30,636 nucleotides of DNA from Bremia lactucae. Its lineage: Eukaryota > Oomycota > Peronosporomycetes > Peronosporales > Peronosporaceae. The position numbers and the translations under genes were made by a program. Below the pieces are notes generated by a model. It made no database searches and had not been told where the DNA came from. It saw nothing but the letters and a program-made list of their open reading frames with translations. Position 1 is the first letter of the stretch; the number at the start of each line of letters is the position of its first letter. Below, piece after piece: positions 27,660-30,636 of this stretch. Where the stretch lies: positions 1,472,841 through 1,503,476 of the forward strand of contig NC_090627.1 in the NCBI RefSeq assembly GCF_004359215.1, read 5' to 3'.

Positions 27660-28443
27660 AGTCCCTTACGACATCGACTGGAACGGGCCAGTCGGTAATT
27701 GCCTTGATCTTTTCGGGGTCAGGGCGCACCCGTGTTCACCGACGTTGCACTTAAAAAGAGGTATTTCGCTTGCAGTGAATATACACTTGTTGGGATTTGC
27801 GTAGAACTTATGCTTTCGCCTAAGTGTAAGAACCTGACAAACGTGAGTTTTGTGAACTTCCACGTCCGTCGCGGATAGGTTACAGTATGTGTTCGAAAGG
27901 CAGATTTTTGCGGTTTTCAAATGTAATCCGCGTTTAATGATACCCTTGAGCCAGATCCAGAACTGTAAAGATGACACAGCCACATATCTGATCAGAAAGT
28001 TCGTCGATGCGAGGAAGTAGTATCTTCGGAGTAATCGTCTGCGAATTAACGTACCGGTAATCAATGACCCAGCTAAGATGCACATGCACATTGTCTGAGC
28101 GTACCCACTCAGATCGTGGAATGTCGTTCCCACTAATGGGGTCCTTTTTGGGGGCACAAAATATATTCGCCACCCATGGAAAATCCGAAATCTCGATCCA
28201 ACTTTTCTTAATCTTTTCTGACACGAATATACCAAGTGCATCCTGTTCGACTTTGGATTAAAGAAATAGAGCTCGGTCGCTAGGTACAGCATCTAATTTC
28301 ATTGTAAAATCAAAACCAACACGACGCGAAGGTGGAAGTCCATCAGGAAGTGTCTCTGTAAAAACATCTTTGAACTCATTTAAAAGAGTACTGATCGGTT
28401 GCAGTAAGGTATCACTATCTGGCATAACAGCACAGATCTTCAC
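27660..28443 (-). pseudogene. Reverse transcriptase domain lacking YxDD (B2)
   Basis: N-terminal RT: LLNEFKDVFTETLPDGLPPS at 28380-28320; FCAPKKDPISGNDIPRSEWV with WVIDYRYVNS, then IFTVLDLAQGYH (first catalytic Asp) near 27940. The frame then runs into stops. The next recognisable block is FYANPNKCIFTAS at about 27800-27760, which normally lies about 30 residues after YxDD. The YxDD block itself and its flanks are not present between these two, so a deletion removed the second catalytic Asp pair. Confidence 0.8.
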
Positions 28444-28800
28444 ACGTAAACGTCATCGTACTCGTGTTTTTTTACTTTGCGTTTAAAGTCCACAGCAGCA
28501 ATTTTCACAGCAATCTCAGTAGATGGTTCCCGATTACTGCTCATCGCCGGTACACAATCGTGCGAAAACGAAATGTCATATGATCGCCAATTAAACTGAG
28601 GTTAATACTAGGTAAACCACGATTTTTTATTAAATGACATCATGAGCAGAGCCCAATGGCCATTCCATGACTTGTAAATTGCGAAATTTTCATATCGAAT
28701 AAATACGATAGTTGCAATACTTTTCTAAATAGAACGAGCTCGAATTGAAGCTCCATCAAATCTTTGACTTGAGAGACACCAGAGTGTGTCATATTCTCAA

Positions 28801-29034
28801 TCACACTGGACGAACGACATTGCAGCTTGCACCACTGTCAAAAACGATAGTGACAGGTGTTACGTTGCTAATTTCTTGTATACGAACAAGTTCATTCTCT
28901 GGATGTGCCGGTTTCATAGCCGATGTCGACATCCCTTCCACTTCAACAATTTTCCCTTCTCCCACTGAGCGTGCAATAGAAGGTGAAGCGTTCGTCACCG
29001 CATAAGATGCGAAAGCATTAAAGCTAGCAGCCAA
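28801..29034 (-). pseudogene. Retropepsin N-terminal part (B2)
   Basis: VTIVFDSGASCNVVRPV contains the DSGA active-site triad of a retroviral-type aspartic protease. It lies between the gag zinc knuckle and RT on the same strand. No flap or ILG block is found in frame downstream of it to 28450, so the domain is incomplete. Confidence 0.7.
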
Positions 29035-29083
29035 TTGAATTAATAGATTGTTATGAACATGCTTCTCCTTGTCTTTTTAACTT

Positions 29084-29332
29084 TTAAGGTTGCTCGATGA
29101 CATGACCGGTCTTCTTGCAATAGAAACGTTTCTTCGATGAAGATACTGAAGACGATGAGAAACGACGGTGTCGTGTAAATCCCGAGTCAATCTCCATTGG
29201 CTCCGGGTCATTTTCCTGATCACGCGGTGGTGGAAGTGGTTGATATGAATAATGCTGACTTGAAGATGCATGTGATCGGTCTTGCGAATATTCTGGCGAA
29301 CGAAAACTCTTTCCGCGGACATTATCGATCAA
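29084..29332 (-). pseudogene. Gag C-terminus with degenerate zinc knuckle (B2)
   Basis: DPEPMEID precedes RFYCKKTGHVIEQP, a CCHC knuckle that has lost its first and last Cys (now Arg and Pro). Same PEPME motif as relic D at 19205-19440. Confidence 0.7.
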
Positions 29333-29930
29333 TCATATTCCAACGCAATCTTCACAGCTTGAGACAATGTAGCACACCGACGGTATTGTAGTTCTTCACG
29401 AGTGGGACTAAGAAGGTCTTGCGTAAAGTATGTAATTATCTCAAACTCGCTCATCTCCGTAACCTGCATGATAGCTTTACGAAAACGCGAAATGTAAACT
29501 TCCAAGGTTGGGCAACTTATGTTCGAGCGCGTACAATTGATCACGCAAGCATTTTTGTAAATCAGGGGGAAGTACAAATTCGTTAGTAACCTGTGCGATA
29601 AGGTCTTGCATGTCCTTAAAGTATCGCTTATTTAACCTGTATCAGGCTGCAGCATTTTCCTTGAAATTGGCGGTACTAATTGCCATGATTCGAGAGCTTT
29701 GACTGTCATCACGCCAATCAAGAGTCTTTGCGTCAAACTACTAAGTTGTCGATATACAAATCAACAGACTCGGTCATTTTGCCGTGAAATTGAGGAAAGC
29801 TGATCTCTTCACTTTTCACCTCACGCTTGTGGTCATGGCTTCGAGCATTTTATTTGTTGCTGCTTGTCAACTATTTTCTTAAGCTCTACAGTAATGGTGT
29901 CTAAGGACCATTCTCGAGGGTTCAATGACG
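29329..29930 (-). pseudogene. Gag capsid-like region (B2)
   Basis: From 29920 down: TITVELKKIVDKQQQIKC (coiled coil), EEISFPQFHGKMTESVDLYI at about 29810-29755, and an 82-aa frame at 29577-29329 with YISRFRKAIMQVTEMSEFEI and LQYRRCATLSQAVKIALEYD, the retrotransposon gag domain end. Several stops and shifts interrupt it. Confidence 0.7.
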
Positions 29931-30238
29931 TAATAAACCAAACGAAAGAAAAGCGAAAGATGGCTGAAAAATCATCAGAACGGAAAAAGGAAAATCCACA
30001 AACCAGACGTGAATCGAAAACGAGGCGAGAATCCGAGTAAGACCACTCGGAATAAAAAATGCCAAAACTGATGATAATTTAAAGAAATACCACAGGAAAT
30101 GAATTAAATTTCAACAAAGAGTTGAAACGATCGACTCACGCTTCAGCAAGCGGCTTCCAAGTGTCATGACGCTGAGAAGCGTGTGAAAGCAACTCCTTCC
30201 GGACGTCAACAAGTGCTACCAGCTGTAACATCGGCAGT

Positions 30239-30360
30239 TGTAACGGAGTGTATCGATACATGAAATTAACACTCAAAGGTTGTTAATTAACATATTATCT
30301 AAAAGGTAGATAACTTGGAGGATATTACTTTATATAGTAATATTTAGAACTCTTATCAAT
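30239..30360 (+). mobile_element. Start of an LTR-B-type LTR in opposite orientation
   Basis: TGTAACGGAGTGTATCGATACATGAAATT continues with 'aaaggttgttaattaa', 'taaaaggtagataa' and 'ggaggatattacttta.atagtaata', which follow the minus-strand reading of LTR B1 from 13668. It stops after about 120 bp at the protease fragment. Confidence 0.7.
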
Positions 30361-30636
30361 GAAACGCGTAGTGAAATTTAACTACACGTTAAGAGATTTA
30401 CAGTATGATGATGATTTCATCGTACTGGATTTGGATGACAAATTTGATGTCATCCTAGGTCTACCTTGGCTCAGAAAATACGAGCCAAGGATCATCTGGC
30501 AGCATCGATCCGTAAAGATGCCTGCCACTTGTTCATCAGATGGCCATCTGATGAACGTCTTGGAGCGTCCACAAGCGTGTGGATGTACTACGAGTGAGTG
30601 CGATGGCCTCACTTGTGGTACGGTCGTTAGTACAAC
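30361..30636 (+). pseudogene. Retropepsin C-terminal fragment of another gypsy element (runs off window)
   Basis: The plus strand is open from 30361 to the window end and contains DDDFIVLDLDDKFDVILGLP then WLRKYEPRIIWQHRSVKMP, the ILG-type C-terminal block of a gypsy aspartic protease. The extension HLMNVLERPQACGCTTSECD follows, also seen in relic D. The N-terminal DTG/DSG part is missing because of the LTR junction at 30360. This copy is much better preserved than relic D. Confidence 0.75.

Larger units (their letters stand above)
23464..30238 (-). mobile_element. Ty3/gypsy chromodomain retrotransposon, copy B2 (near full-length, defective)
   Basis: Minus-strand order from 30238 downwards: gag with coiled coil, gag domain and zinc knuckle, protease, RT, RNase H, integrase, GPY/F, chromodomain, accessory ORF on the opposite strand, polypurine tract, 3' LTR. 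This is the chromovirus/gypsy order. The 5' LTR is not seen: the 5' side is broken at 30238, where a plus-oriented LTR fragment begins. Frameshifts throughout and a missing RT YxDD make it non-autonomous. Confidence 0.85.

Overview
The window looks like nuclear DNA from a plant-pathogenic oomycete of the Phytophthora / downy mildew type. The evidence is a compact island of short-intron eukaryotic genes (introns of 53 to 124 nt with GT..AG ends), gag/protease/pol fragments of the kind common in Phytophthora genomes, and abundant decayed Ty3/gypsy LTR retrotransposons. There is no prokaryotic gene organisation. The species cannot be named from the sequence alone.

Layout. (1) 1-5346 is retrotransposon debris: a 554-bp LTR (family A) with the start of a minus-strand ORF beside it, a decayed chromodomain, relics of an antisense ORF, and a broken LTR of family B type. 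(2) 5829-10616 is the only host-gene island and holds five genes: DPY30 (+), LSM4 (-), SUMO (+), a Siw14/PFA-DSP-type phosphatase (-) and a KIX-like/F-box-like/leucine-rich-repeat protein (-). DPY30 and LSM4 converge. LSM4 and SUMO diverge from a short shared promoter region. SUMO and the phosphatase converge. All are likely housekeeping or regulatory genes (chromatin methylation, mRNA decay/splicing, SUMOylation, inositol pyrophosphate metabolism). (3) 10617-13230 is intergenic with no gene I can support. (4) 13231-16868 is a truncated minus-strand chromodomain-bearing gypsy element (B1), cut by an LTR A fragment at 16869-17187. (5) 17188-23463 is a mosaic: an unidentified broken reading frame, a minus-strand gag relic, a plus-strand gag/protease/RNase H/integrase relic fused to a minus-strand integrase relic, and another LTR A fragment. 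(6) 23464-30238 is a longer copy of the same element (B2), from 3' LTR back through chromodomain, integrase, RNase H, reverse transcriptase, protease and gag. It is heavily mutated and its RT has no visible YxDD motif. (7) 30239-30636 is a plus-strand LTR fragment joined to a retropepsin fragment.

The most interesting structure is an accessory ORF on the strand opposite pol. It begins about 100-120 bp inside the 3' LTR of both B copies, has an acidic N-terminus, a helical middle region and a C-terminal coiled coil, and runs antisense into the integrase chromodomain. Recognisable relatives occur beside other LTRs in either orientation (1-302, about 1100-2350, 2590-3660, 21370-21760). An antisense gene between pol and the 3' LTR therefore seems to be an ancestral trait of this group of oomycete elements.
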